From NCBI RefSeq assembly GCF_002999335.1, contig NW_020312236.1, positions 62,001 to 126,000 of the forward strand: a stretch of 64,000 nt of DNA, in the 5' to 3' direction. The translations under genes were made by a program, and so were the position numbers. Shown one piece after another: positions 11,754 through 24,438 of this stretch (position 1 is the stretch's first letter; each line of letters begins with the position of its first letter). The stretch is from Cyclospora cayetanensis. Its lineage: Eukaryota; Apicomplexa; Conoidasida; Eucoccidiorida; Eimeriidae. Under the pieces are notes generated by a model. That model saw only the letters and a program-made list of their open reading frames with translations, was not told where the DNA came from and did no database searches.

Positions 11754-13887
11754 ATGTCTACCCTCGTAATGATGGTAGGTGGTTGTGGCAACTATCTTGG
11801 AAACGAGCTGTTTGCTGCCATCTATGCTGAACTCCAGAGGGCATCCAGCACAGGCTTCAGCAAAAGCATCGAATGCTTGGGCCGCAGGTTTTTTAGCGAG
11901 TCCTCTCTTAAAGGAGGCGATAAGGTACTATATGCCCGCAGCCTTCTTATCGACATGGAGGCTAAGGCCGTCCAAAACTGTCTTGTGTGTCATCCCCCCC
12001 TTTCCAGTAGCAAAAGCACTGACCTGGGATACTCAGGACGTACACTTTACAGGGAAAGCGTACCTGGATCAACCATGGATTGGTGCTGGAAACCTGAGTG
12101 TGCATTTTGGCAGCAAGGCGGCTGCGGGAACAACTGGGCTATTGGTCACGAGTTGCAGGGCCCGTCAAATCACGATACGCTCGAGAGCCTGATAACGAGC
12201 CTCGCAGAGGATGCAGACGCCATAAATTCTGTATTGATACTCCATTCCGTTGCCGGTAAGAGGTAAAGCTGGCTCACCTACAAGAATAATAGCAGCAGCG
12301 CTATCGTAGCGGCTGGTAGTGCGGAGATTTACAGGCTCCATTATGTCTCTGCCAGCGATGTAACTTCTGGCGCCGGCATGCATGCCGTAATGCTGCCACC
12401 AAGTATAAAACCGTATCTGTGTGCTGCATCCGGCGGCAGGGGGTACAGGCTCTGGCGTTGGCTCGTACATGACGGAGTTGTGTGCAGATTTGTTACCAAC
12501 AAGCTGCATTGCAAGTTGCTGTGTCTGGCCCTTTGAATCTGAAGTCTCCACGCAGTCTCTCAACGCGATGCTAACCCTCGCTTCACTTCAGCGAGATAGG
12601 TAGTATAAGTTCATAAAAGCGGTGCAGCTGTAACTCCATTGCCACTCCTACATGTATCGGCAGCACCCAATTGCCTAAAACATTATTCTCGGCAACCCGT
12701 GATGTGTGGATGCAGTGATGGAATCTTTATCTTCGAAAACGCACGATGTGCAAAAGCGCTGCAAAGGCATTCAGCAGCTACTCCGGCAGGAGCAGGAGCG
12801 AATTTTTCGGGAATAAACCGTTACATTTCGCGTGAACTTCTAGGCTGCTGCCTGCTGCCTTCCGATGCATGGGATCATTCCTCCAAGGGCACTTCTAGAT
12901 GCAGCGGCGGGCAATTAAAAAAATTCGAAAATAAGAGCTTGACTTGTACAGACGTAGGATGCGGGGCTCTGCGGTCGGATGCTGCTTCAGCGCGTCACTG
13001 CCCCTTGCGAGACGTAGTGGCAGACGTTGCAGCGCACCCAGCCTTCAAGCTACTAACTTGCCGGTACCTTCCGCAAAACTTTTCGGCTGAGTCCAGCAGC
13101 TCTGGCCTGGCCCCTTATACCTTTCGATCTCTGCTCTGCCGCTTGCAGCGCATGTTTAAGAGAGCAGACAGCCTGGACTTCTATGCGCCTCCCAGTCCAG
13201 CGTTCTCTTGCCGCTCGAGACAGAGCCACTATGCAGAAGTGCGACAGCAGAACCAAAGCAGTTCCTTCAATGAAGGCAATGCAGAGGACGCCCAACCAAA
13301 CATTGCGGTAGCTGCGCGGCTCTGCCTGAGAGGACCAAAATCAAAAAGTTTTGATGGGAACCCCGTGGACGACTGCAATATTGCATTGTGGCCCTACGCC
13401 CTTGGCCCTATAAAGGTTTGCAGATTCGCTGATTTTTCCATGTGGCCTTGTTGCGCGTCCGTACGGCTTGCATGCTTCTCAACTTTGCCAATGCTGACAT
13501 TGTGTAATGCTTTTTTTTACCCTTTTCTTCAGGTTTCTTCTCATCCCTTCCCAGCCCTTGGAGAACCATGCAGTGCGTCTCTTACTACAAGCTGTTGCAC
13601 ACCGCTTCCAGCACTCCGAAGGTGAACAGAGGCTGACCTACTCTAATTTGTATTCCAAAGATGTACAAGCTTTATGTTGCGTATCACCTGGGCTTTTCAG
13701 TCTCGGAATGCACTACGATAGGGGTATGGTGTGCTGCAGTACACTGGAGATGAGCCGTGACCTGCTGCATGCTGGGGCATTTGTTCACCACTACGAGCAG
13801 TTCGGCGTTGGAGCAGAGGAACTCAGATTCGCCCTCGAACAAATGGAGGAGATAATAGCTGCGTATGCTGCCATACGCCGTGCTTGA
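11754..13887 (+). CDS. TUBD1: delta-tubulin
   Basis: Delta-tubulin, a GTPase of the tubulin superfamily needed for triplet microtubules of centrioles and basal bodies. Exons: 11754-12255, 12440-12599, 12716-13415, and a last exon probably 13555-13887 (an upstream acceptor at the TTCTTCAG is also possible). Phases 1, 2 and 0 fit, giving about 564 residues, longer than the roughly 450 of animal delta-tubulin; the extra length is in the third exon. The start is secure because the protein opens directly with the N-terminal tubulin strand. Family marks: RSLLIDMEAKA (delta ARAVLVDMEPK), GCGNNWAIGHELQGP, the glycine-rich GTP loop AGGTGSGVGSY made across the first intron, FKLLTCRYLPQNF, and the C-terminal FVHHYEQFGVGAEEL. 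The usual GQCGNQ reads GGCGNY here. Its role would be in microgamete basal bodies. Confidence 0.9.
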
Positions 13888-15202
13888 TGCTTGTCCGTCC
13901 GTGGGCCTGATCCCACTGGCATTACAAGAGTCATGAGTTTTCGCCGTTGATTTTCGCATCTTGCTAGATTGGAAACGTTAAGGCCTCGCGTAAACTTTAT
14001 TCTCCTGACACTCAGCCAGGTGTGTTCTAGAGAGAATCCCAAGACAAACAGCTTGCCCTTTACATGGAAGGACCCCCTCAGTAGTGTCGAGAAACAAGCG
14101 CCATAAGGAGGGTTTTCCGCAGTGCCTACATGGAGGCGAGTACTAGATGTTTTCAGATAAAAGACGCTTTAAACTCACAGGCACGCCGCACGTGGTAGAC
14201 GCAAAAGAGAATAGCCTTTCAGCAAGTGTGGGTAGCAAAGAGGAACCAATGAGTGAGAGCTACGGTTGCACATTCCAAGAGGGGCGCTAGCAGTCGCTAA
14301 AACACTCACGTCAACGCAAATTAAATGATTCTGCGCAAGTATGTATGCTCCATGTAGTGTGGTTAAATCGCGCTTCCACTTTGCACATTATTAGCCGTTC
14401 AAGGCATTCCTGACTCACCGGAGCACACTGCACTAGGGACATTATGAATAAAAAGGCCACACAAGCAAAATCATAGGGTGGCTTTGAGCTCTTGTGCCAG
14501 TATGCCCTGTGTTATGCACTATTACACCCGCCTATTACTTGAGCTAGAGTATAGTAACCCTATATAGCCTAACTATCTTGCTACTATCTTACGCTGCATA
14601 TTCCTGCTGTGCAGTTCAGACCTAGGGATGAGCATGACTTTGGTGACAATCCGTTACCAAAAGAATAAAACGCAAAAAGAATGTAGACGGAAGGGGTAAA
14701 AACAAATCTGTCGCTCTACCTCGAAGGGAGGCACATCAGCGCCAAGTGGGGTGTATACTACCCATCAGTGGATGTTGCAGCGCATCAAGCTGCGCCTCCC
14801 TCACGGTTTCTACTGCTTCCTCCAGCTTTATGAGGTGTAGCAGCATTACCAGAAAGGGGCATGGACATTGAGGTTCTGCTGCTACAACCCTGTAGTCATG
14901 CCTTAGAAACGTGGCTACTGGCCTTTCTGCGCGCACCAAGGAAAACTCAGCAAAATACAACTGGCGCATCGATTAGAGGTGTGCTAGCACGCTTAAAAAT
15001 TACATCACTAACTGGGCAACCTTAAAAAAGCTGCTGGTATCACCGCTTTATTCCGAACGCGTAGCCACCTAAAATGCTAGACTGGGGCACGTGTGGCAAG
15101 AAACCAATGGGGAGCAGCTAGGACTGATGTTCATGAGCTATATTACACAAGTTATACTGAGGGGCTGAACACTTTGAATCATATTACATGGTAGGTAGTG
15201 CC
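13888..15202. other. convergent intergenic region
   Basis: Lies between the 3' ends of delta-tubulin (+) and U2SURP (-), so it should hold both terminator regions. A 77-codon open frame on the minus strand (14736-14969) has no splice or domain support. No repeat or RNA gene seen. Confidence 0.5.
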
Positions 15203-18200
15203 TCACGATTTCTTCCGGTGACTGTGAGGTGATCTGCTTCTCTCTCTAGTCTTGGCAGCCTTCCGCTGAGCTGCTTCCTCGGCCGCTTGGTGCTCCTGAT
15301 GCATGGATAAACGAACTACCCGCTAGCAAATAGATCACTCTATTGTATTATTTTCCGCTATGTATGTGTGATCACCAAAATACGGGAAGAAAAAAATCAG
15401 ACAGCAACGTGCAGAGAAAAAATCAACTCATGCGTGCTTAAATATACTGAAATTCCCCCTCACCTCAAGTAAAGTCTGCCTCAGGGCGTCGCAGCGACTC
15501 GAGATCTCGTCTTTGGAAACGCCTGCCAAATCAAATTTCACACAACACAACTCGCCACTCGACATAATCGGTTCCCCAGCGCTTACAGAAACTGCCGTGA
15601 ATCCCTTTGACTATCACTCCACCAAGCAGAGAGAACTGCCATGTATCTAACTCTGGCACCTAAACGTTTTCCACAGAGGAAGTTACCACGAACGTTAGTC
15701 GGGAATAGCATGTCACGGGTAGAAAACTCAAAATTTCCATACCGACCGCACTTTATAAACCAATACTATCACGTAAAGATTTGCACATTGTAGAATAAAC
15801 TTGTTCACTGTTTAAGACAAAGTGACCTATGGCCTTGTTTGAACTTGAGAAAGCTGTACAACAGAAAGTCTTGCACTGGGTTTGGGTCACAAGTAACACC
15901 AGAGTATTTGTTTGCGTTCAACATGTGTGTCGTTTGCATATGGAGACTATCTGAGGACTGGAATATAAATTACCCCCAAAAGTGCCACCACAGACACAGG
16001 AACACAAACGTAGTGAACAAACGCTTGTGGCCAATAGCGCGGCCTTCGCGTAACAATAAAGATACTCCTGAGTCATTACCCGTATCTTTTCGCAAATGTT
16101 CTGCAGTTCGTCATATGGGATTCCAGCCACAGACAAAAGAGTTACAACCGGACAATGCAATCATACTGCGTAACTTTACGATAGAGTTAGTCGGAAACGG
16201 CACAACTACCCCAAGTTGCTCGCATGTCCATCCTTGCAATGAAAACTCACACAACACTCAAGTTTAAATATTCGGTCAGACGAATTCTGGAAACCATCCG
16301 ACTAAATATTGAAACATAACACATATGGGGGCAGAGAGAGTTACCCTGGTTTTCAAGCTGGACCTGCAGCTCAGTAACCTTCAGCTCTATGGCGCGCATG
16401 CGCTCTCTGTCAGATTCCCGGGCCTGCTGGGATTCTGCTGCAGTTGCTGCGGCGGCCGCGGTGCCATCCTCATCCTCCTGCTGCTGCTCCTCCTCTTCCC
16501 TCTCGAACACGAAGATATCTGACGCCTCGCTCGCAACATCGCCCTGCTGCTGATCTTCCTCGGGTTGCTTCACTCCCTCATCTGCTGCACCGGCAGGATC
16601 TTCCTCTGCTGCAGGCGCCACCACTGCGTCTTGCGGAGCGGCAGCACTTGCCACTACTGCTGCTGCGGCTGCTTGACGCTCCGCTGCAGCAGCAGCCTGG
16701 GCTTCGAGCAAAACATCTAGGGGAACCTCTGCTGCCTGTAGACACAAGGAGTCACAAAGGGTAGCTTCGGCATACACGCCACAGCGCGCGAAAACGGCCG
16801 CGACATCTTGGGCAGTGGCGTAAAGTGCAGCAGCGAAACAGACGATGCCACGCCAGCAAAGAGGGCAGCAGTATCACCTCTTGCTTTAGTCGCCAGTACA
16901 GCTCTTGCTGGGCTAGCTGCACAAGCTGCTTCTGCCGTCTCTCATTACTGCTGGAGCTGCTGCTGCGGGAGGGTAACACGCCTAGTCCCCGCTGCTGGCA
17001 AAGCTTGTCCAGCTGATAGCGGTCCAGCAAAAGCCACTCCTGATACAAAACACCAAAAATACACTGCACGACGAAGAATTGAGTAGAATACCGCCAGTGT
17101 AGCTCCGAACAAGCACATACACTACTACGCCCCAACGGCAGACTGTGGCCCCTCCCCTGCCATCGTTCTTCTTCTGCTCTGGCCGACACGCAGGCACTGA
17201 CTTGTCACAAGCAGCTGCACGGGGGAACTCAGAAGCAGCCACAGCAACCTACCATCGCGGCAGGCCGCAACCACAGTGGAAACTGCGCAACCAGGGGCCT
17301 GAGATTCTCCGACAAAGGTTGTCCGTCCACTTTAGGATCTGCAAGTTCTGCTGCAGCTGCTTCACACTTTGCTGCTTCTGCAGCTGCTGCATCCGGATCC
17401 AGGATTGTTGCTGTTATGTCACGGCCGCAAAGCGTAGCCTCTATGCCCTACAGACACACACACCAGAAGCCACGCCGAAAACTGGACTTGTGCGGTGAAG
17501 CCACCAAACTGCAGCAGTAGCAGCAATTGTATCACTTGTAAGATCGATGACAGTGAGCAGCAGCATCAAGAAGAGCAAGCATGGAGCACTCCGCTGAGAG
17601 GTTCTGACCCTAAGAAAAGTAGGAGGAAAGACTCCCCACGCCTCCCAAAGCTTCGTCATTTTGTACAAAGCCCTCTCGAGTCCTTGCCACTGTTCCTGCT
17701 GAGTTCGCGGACTGCCCCCTCCAACACCCACCCCCATGCGAAGGTCCTCCAGCACTGAAACACATGCAAAAAAGAAAGAGAGCAGGAGCAGGTGCAGCGA
17801 ATGGCGTCCTGCCTTTAATATCCCGCATGCAAATGAATAGAGTACGGAGGCGCATTCCAAGGTGCAGGCCAGAAGACTTGTGCTTTCGTTTGACTACCTT
17901 TGCTCCAGCTTTCCGCAATGAAGGGGAGACTTTTTTCCAGGTGGTGTCTGTAGGTCCACGCGTGTGTTGTCTGTGCGCTCGAGTTCGCCAGCAAATCAGA
18001 GAGTAGGTAAGTGCGCGCCAGCCTCATCGTCAAGGCCGTATCCGGGAGAGTCAAGGACTGTGTCAGGCAGCTGCAAACCTCCGCACTGCAATTTCCGTGT
18101 GACATGCAAAAAGTCATCGCTGCGCAGACGGACGCCCTGAAGCCCACACGCCACCACACACAAATGAACACGAAGACGCCACTCATACGCACGAAAACTC

Positions 18201-21200
18201 TTGAGCACGCACAAGAGGACGCAGACCGGACAAAACCACAAAGCCAGAGACAGCGAGACACACACACCACTCGTCAGCAGCAATACTTCCAGAAAAGCCT
18301 CGACATGGAGAGAACCCCCCATTTTCCAGCCGTGTTTTCCCACCTATCCCTCGTTATGTTGCGCAGCAACTCTTCCAGCTCCTCGCGGTCTGCGGCACTG
18401 AGACGTTCTCCCCCTCGGGCAGCAGCCCGCCTGCAGAGAAGCGCAACGGACAGCTCATACCGTTAGCCAAAAACTGCACCATGGCACAATCAATCCCCGG
18501 ACTGCGTAAATCGCACAAATGCGAACACGGCGCAATCCGAAGTAAGCCAGAGCGTTGGCAGGGGCGTTCGCTTGAGTCGTCTCGAAACGAAAAGAAAGAC
18601 AGAACTGCTGTGGGGGCCACACAATACACCGGACCAGCGATAAAACTACCGCCATGTCCAAAAAACAGCAAGACAAACAGGCAACACGAGCGAGTTGTCG
18701 CGTACAAGCTTCGTTCCTCCGCAGCTTCGACCTTCTTCTTAGCCCTAAAACAGGCAGCAAACAGCAAATCCAAGTACATTCTCTGCTCCACTGCAGTCGG
18801 CGGCAAGCAACGATATCAGTGCCTTCCACCTAGGGCTGCTTGCTGCTGCTGCACACTGGCGGGATCGACAACTGGAAGGCTTCTGACCGACGCCTCACGC
18901 ACTAAAAGAAGAAGCAACAGCAATACGGCTTACGGTTGTTGGAAATACTTTTCTGGAGGTGCAGCCCATCGCCGACCTCCCGAGTAAATGAAGAAGGGCT
19001 CGAGCCGCCAAGCCCTCAAAGTGTCTCCCTGCCCAAAGGCGTAGACACGCCACCTACGAAAGAGACACTCAGCAGGCAGCACTCCTTTGAGCCAAGCCTA
19101 CAGGCGTAGCGGTGCGCGAAGAAAAAGCGACAAGGCGGATCGCGCGGCAGAGAGAGAGACCTGTAGTAAATGCTGTCTGGCGAATCTTTTTCGTAGATGA
19201 AGTTCAGACGGCCTGAGCACACGCAGCGCCGACAGCCTAAACTCTTATCCCTGATCCTGCAGCCAGTGACTTCCTCCATTCACGCGCCGAGAGTTTCTTC
19301 AGTAAAACCAGATGTTCCCTACATGCCAGGGCCTGGCCTCATCCTCTGAGCTCCCACACCTACCGCTTTCGGGTGGAAACTTCTCCATGACTTGTTGCTC
19401 GAATACGTGCCCCTCCTACAGCGAAACAGAAAAGAGTGGCAGTCGATATTGATACGTCGAGGACACCCAGGAAGGGAAAGGCAGCACGAAAACGAGAACG
19501 CGTGGGGAGGGCAGCAGCAGACAGTGCCGGCGGCTAGAGAGTGCAGCCCACCTCAGCTACGTATTTGGCCAAAAGATCGATCACCATTTTCAGTTTGCGG
19601 TCCTTAGGGACCTGCACTTCGACCAACTCGGCTTCCTGCAAGCAGCCATCCAGAACGTATGCCAAAAGCTCGGAGCACTGCTTCGTCCTGGCGCTCAAGG
19701 ACCCCCAGCCAGGTGCGCGAAGAAAAACTGCAGCCGTGCACTGGCGGCGAAACGCATGCCCATGCTTTTCATCCGCGCATCTCAGCTACGCAAGCTCTCA
19801 GCTTACGGGGGGAGGAGCAGGTGTTGGCGTTGCTGCTGGAGTCTCCACGCTGAAGGACGCCGCTGGCGGAGGGGAGAAGCCAGTCGAGGGGAAGGGGGAA
19901 TCGGCTGCACGCCCCAATGTCGGTGCAAAGACAAGCGCTTGCAGATGAGGGGCAGACTCGCGCTCAAACACCGCAACATGCATGCATGCGTGGATGCACT
20001 TGGGAGCAGGAAACTGCAGCCTCTCAACCCCCCGAAAAATGCAAGCCGCAGCCTTTCTTGGCACTCACAGAATCCTCCAGCGCTATGTCCTGACGGAGTG
20101 GATCCAAAGGAGGGACGCAAAGCCTTTCCCCACCTGCGAGGAAGCAACAGACACAATTGCAAGGCAGACGCAAGCTGGGTGCACACCAGGCCTGCGGAGC
20201 TGCCGCTGATGCCTGAAGCTCCGCACTTGGAAAGTGAGCTCCCACCCAATGCGAATGACCATTCCGTAGAAGGATTTCCCGTCCAGGCTGTTTTTCGCCG
20301 ACTCTGCACGGCAAAACCAGAGAAAAAGAATGGAGTTCAATGGGGAGCAAAAGACAGCCCCCAATTTCCTTGCAAAGTTGCGCCTTTTCGTGCAACGCGC
20401 CGCCATCACCAGGAGCCTTGAGACCCCAACAAACAAAAGCTGCACTCAATTCCACGCATGCAGTTGCTGCTACCCCTCAAAACACAATGAGACTCCGGGG
20501 AAAGAGGGCTGGTGATAAAAACTCGCGCGAGAAAGCACAATAGGCCAAACATTGCGAGGAACGCGAACAGACGAAAGGTGGCACCTTTCGGGAAACCGAC
20601 AAGTGGACTTGAAAGCCTTGCGACTCCCGGGGAGTAGTGCGAGCAGTGTTGCAGACTTCACATCTACAGCTCATGGCCTACCCGCTTGGGGTCTCGTTTC
20701 AAATGAAACAAATCCGCAGTTCCTGTTTCTTCTCTTTTCCTCCTCCGTCCGCGGGTACATGATCTTGACACTGGTGATGACCCCATGCTTCCCAAACTGC
20801 TGGCAAAGAAACTCTTCCGTTATCTGCTCACGCAAGACACACACAGCGCCGCGTGGAAAAAAAACTCCACCATACCCACGTGACTCGCAGGGTCGAATAA
20901 GCTGCAGCCTTACACAGGCCCCCGCCAACAAAAGAAAGAAGGCCAAACGCTCAAAAGGTTTTTGAGCACAGGTCCAAAGACAAAAACAAACTAAATCAAG
21001 AAATACCCGCGTATAAAACGGCACATCCCACAGAACAGAACCGAACCCCTAGCGTCTCCCTACGGCAGCCTGCTCCCCGTAGGCTCGTGCAGCAACGCTC
21101 GAGACACACACATACACACCTCAGGTGAGAGGTTTCCCAGATATAAGTTCGTCGAGCTCTCCTTCTCCAAATCTATCGGCGGAGCACCGCGTGGCCGCGT

Positions 21201-22864
21201 CGCATTCTGCGCGTGTACACCGCAAGTTCCCAGGCGTAAAGCCGATATCCGAAATACGCAAGGCCAAGTTGCAAAGGCGATGCAAGCCCACAGAGATATA
21301 GAGTGCACTCTCATCGTCTTGGAATCGTGGATTTTCGGTTGATTTACCTCTAACGCCGCTATCTGGTAGCGGAGGGCGCAGCGTTCTTCCTCTGTGCATA
21401 CCGACAACAACAAACGCCACATACAGTTGCACATGAGCATCCGTTTTCGGTAAGCAGCAGGAGCAGCCTCGCGTGGCAACGGCCTTGGCGAGAAGCATGT
21501 CTCAGCAAGGCACCTGTGCGGGAGAGATTTAGCCTCTCGTAGAGGCGTCGCTTTTGGCCTTGAAGCTCCTGACGCTTCTTGATTTCTGAAGCACAGCAAA
21601 ACCCCATGCACACGCACTGGCTAGCCGCAATGCTTTGACGCGTCTGTATGTGTGTGTGTGTATGTGTGTGTGTGTGTTTCAGCACAAAAGGGTTGAGGAC
21701 TGCTGAACTGCGAGTCTGTACCTTCGAGGAAAGAATCGATCTCGCGCTTCTGCCCTGGACGGCCTGGCATCCGCTTAGGGACTGGAGACTGCGTGCTGCT
21801 TGAGCCGCTGTTGTTGGCTGCAGCTGCCGCAGCGGCCGCTGCAGCAGCAGCCGCTGCTTCGGCAGACTTGGGGGCAGCAGTGGGTACCCACAGCGATCCC
21901 TAAGTGCAGAGCAAGAGAGCAGCAACAAACATCTACCGCGTGAGCGGATTCTTGGGGGTCGGGAGACGCGAAAAAGCACACCCCTTGGGTGGGGAGGAGA
22001 TCGATCCGCGAGTAGAGAGGGCAACGCACGCCGGAAGCGCCGGCTTTTCTTCGCACAGAAAGGCCCTTGGCTACCCCTCCCAGAGCATACGCGTGGAAAC
22101 TGAATGCAGCCAGCGATGCATCACGGTGCAAATAGGCTGCAATTGGCTTCATGAAAAGAAGCCCGCATGGCCTCGAGCTGCCCCCGTTAACGTCCTTAAG
22201 GAGCGACGGCAGGCGGGGGGTGGACGGGTGGCTCGAGAGGGGCAAAGTCACACCGTCAAGGCTCTCGTGAGCCTTGACAGGAACACAGAAACATTCGGAG
22301 AGCCCCCCGCAAGCCTCTACAGCGATTCCGCAGAATGTTATGCGTCAGTGCCCAAGAGATCCTCCAGACAGCACCGCCTCGAGCTCTATAGACACCCTAA
22401 AACGGAAGGCTTGATTTACGTCCCTACCTTGTTGTTCTCATACGCCGTCTGACCGGATCCCGCATTCATTAGGCCCCCTGAAGACGAAAAGAAGCTCGGA
22501 AGCCACTTTCGAAAGTCACGACTAAAAAATCCCCAATTCGGCGCAGAAAGGCTAGACAGGGGGGGGAAAGGGGGGAACACACGTAGGGGGCTCCTCACCC
22601 CTGACAAAGGCCTTCTCCGCTGTGGGGTCTTCAGGCTGAAACGTCTTGAGAAACTCCTGGTATACTCGAGCAGTCTCAGGCTCCCCAGGTGTCTGCACCA
22701 CACAGCGCAGCAGCTACAAGCCACCAGGCTTCACCAGCCCCTTGGCAGCGCAGAGGCAAGCAGCCCGTGCGGAGCGGGAAGCCGAAGCGAAGCCTTCTAC
22801 CAGAACAACTCAACGCGCCAAGGCGCAGTCTCACCCCTCTGCGCCCGCCTCGACGATCCGACAT
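15203..22864 (-). CDS. U2SURP: U2 snRNP-associated SURP-domain protein (SR140)
   Basis: Splicing factor that binds U2 snRNP. At least 18 exons. Clear ones from the start: 22835-22864 (MSDRRGGRRG), 22599-22692, 22428-22477, 21722-21899 (Ala-rich), 21514-21585, 21348-21391, 21120-21206, 20682-20826, 20227-20303, a Pro-rich exon near 19803-19900, 19552-19635, 19364-19415, and about 19159-19212. Phases agree throughout, except the Pro-rich exon, whose frame is ambiguous. Domains: the FVRGG N-terminal motif; an RRM with RNP2-like TNLYLGNL and RNP1-like RNCGFVSF; a SURP module (KLKMVIDLLAKYVAE, EGHVFEQQVMEKFP, NFIYEKDSPDSIYYRW); a CID region (LSAADREELEELLRNI, then RLARTYLLSDLLANSS, then WEAWGVFPPTFL); Ala/Glu-rich linkers; the cwf21 helix (RERMRAIELKVTELQ, 16.3 kb); and an Arg/Ser tail ending SRSPHSHRKKS. 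One or two exons near 18.4-18.8 kb and 17.1 kb are unresolved. The N-terminus is shorter than in animals. Confidence 0.92.
21646..21677. repeat. TG microsatellite
   Basis: About 32 bases of nearly pure GT dinucleotides with two TA interruptions, inside a U2SURP intron. Confidence 0.85.
22255..22278. repeat. perfect 10-bp inverted repeat, TCGT loop
   Basis: GTCAAGGCTC at 22255-22264 and its exact complement GAGCCTTGAC at 22269-22278, separated by TCGT. It lies in the third intron of U2SURP. It could fold in the pre-mRNA; no function is known to me. Confidence 0.8.
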
Positions 22865-23718
22865 CCTCGTGTCTGTTGCTCGAGCTGCTGCTGCCGCTCT
22901 CGTTCCACCTGCTGCAGCGGCTAAGGCCGTTCACTGCAGCCACAGACGCTTGCACCGCAGGCTTCGCTGACCGCGTTCTGCGCCTGTTTCTTATCATGCA
23001 GGTTTGCTGCTGCTTCCTCGCCCGCAGACGTGTATTCCTGCCAGCGTTTCCGTCCCGGGAGCTGCTGCTCCTACGCAGGCACGCAGGGGAAACCCCAGAA
23101 GGGGGTCTGCGCACGAAATACTCGTGAAATAGTCGCTGGCCTGCCAGTAAATCAAAATAAGAAAGCCCTCCTGCTGCTGTCGCACCAACACAAGCGCTCG
23201 ACGAGCCAGCACCTGCAGACACCAGAGGCTGCGCCTCCCTCCTCTGGCGCTGCGACTGCGGCGATCCTTTTGCGGAGTTGGTAAGAAAGGACACCCACAG
23301 CTGAATTGGCAAATTGAGCTTCGGATGCAACAAAGAAGGGGGGAGAACCTGGCGAGAAAGCGGGGTACGGCATACGGTCTACGCAAAAAGGCTGCAATTG
23401 GGCAACCCGATGGTGTTTCGAAAAACCGCTTCTGCTCCCGGGGGCCCTGCCCCTCAGGCAGTGAACGATTTGCTACCAGAGAGAACAAAAATGCAAGGGA
23501 CGTCCGTAATGCTTCTTTGGTTGCCCTTTCTGCAGCATTGTTGCAGGCGTGCATGCACCGGCCCCGCGTAAGCCCCAAGCGCTGTAGGGGGCTCCTTACT
23601 TGCCCTGTGGATGTTTTCTTGGCCTGCCTTGGATTGGTGTTTGGCATTTGCCACCTACAAAGAGGACCGCAACTGAGCAGCATCTTCCTGGGTACCCCGG
23701 CACGTCCCCCTTCTGAAA
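22865..23718. promoter_or_regulatory. divergent promoter region U2SURP / ATP synthase epsilon
   Basis: These 854 bases separate the start of U2SURP (-) from the start of the F1 epsilon gene (+), so both promoters and 5' UTRs should be here. The stretch is GC- and CAG-rich and gives long open frames on both strands with no domain features. No specific motif can be named. Confidence 0.5.
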
Positions 23719-24438
23719 ATGATGTGGAGGGCATGCGGCATCAGCTACGCCAGATACACCGCGGAGATGGCGGAACTTCTAAGAAAGTGTGACTGCACAT
23801 TGGCAAGCGAAGGGGTGGCAGGGGCGCTTCAGTGCGCATGTGGTCTTCGTGGAACGTCGTCCCCCTTTGCTGCCTCCCGTTCCACGCTTGGAGCAGAGAC
23901 TTCCTTCGGCGTTGGCGCTACGGCGGCAGAAGCTGCATCCACGGCAGCAGCTGCTGCAGTGGGCAAGTGGCCTTAGGAGTCTTCGCGTGGTGGCACTCGA
24001 GATTTTCGTGCATGCATGCGGGAGCCCCAGCCTTCCTTCCCTTGTTTCGGTCTACAGGAGTGTGTGTCCTACTGGTGCCAGACCATGTTTTGCTGAGCTA
24101 CTGATCGAAAGCAGCGCTAAGAATCACGGTGGTTGTTTTCTGTTGCATGCAGATGCCTGAAGGAACCTTACAGGACGCAGTTGCAGAACAAGAACCACAT
24201 GCACGTCAGGGAGGCCGTGTACAAGCAGGGAACGGTTGTGTCCAGGGGTATGGCTGTTGACCTACGACTCCCTGACTCTTCAAGCCAAAGCTAGCGCGCG
24301 TGCGCTTATCCGAAAGTGCGCGCGTCTCCGCTACAAGCTGTTCCCACTTGTGGTGTGCCTGTTTTGTTTACAGAGACGTACGACAAACTCAAGGCTGCGT
24401 TTGAGGCTTGCGAAGTTGCAGCAAAAAAGGCCGAGTAG
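23719..24438 (+). CDS. ATP5F1E: mitochondrial ATP synthase F1 epsilon subunit
   Basis: Small subunit of the central stalk of mitochondrial F1-ATPase, the partner of gamma and delta. Three exons join with exact phase: 23719-23786 (donor GTGTGA), 24153-24247 (acceptor GCATGCAG, donor GTATGG) and 24374-24438 ending in TAG. The product is 75 residues (74 if the second ATG is used), the normal size for the family. It opens with the hallmark MWRACGISYARYTAE, then AELLRKCLKEPYRTQ, a charged middle, and a short lysine-rich C-terminus (VAAKKAE). As in other epsilon subunits the N-terminal Trp-Arg-x-Ala/Cys-Gly-Ile-Ser-Tyr block serves as the identifying motif and no cleavable presequence is evident. 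It is too small and too split to be found by length-based gene calling. The gene lies head-to-head with U2SURP. Confidence 0.9.

Noticed and set aside
14736..14969. 77-codon minus-strand frame just past the U2SURP stop
   Set aside because: The U2SURP tail ends with a clear SR-type terminus and stop at 15203; nothing links this frame to it.
19756..20421. 221-codon plus-strand frame
   Set aside because: Lies over U2SURP exons and introns on the other strand; no domain or splice partners.
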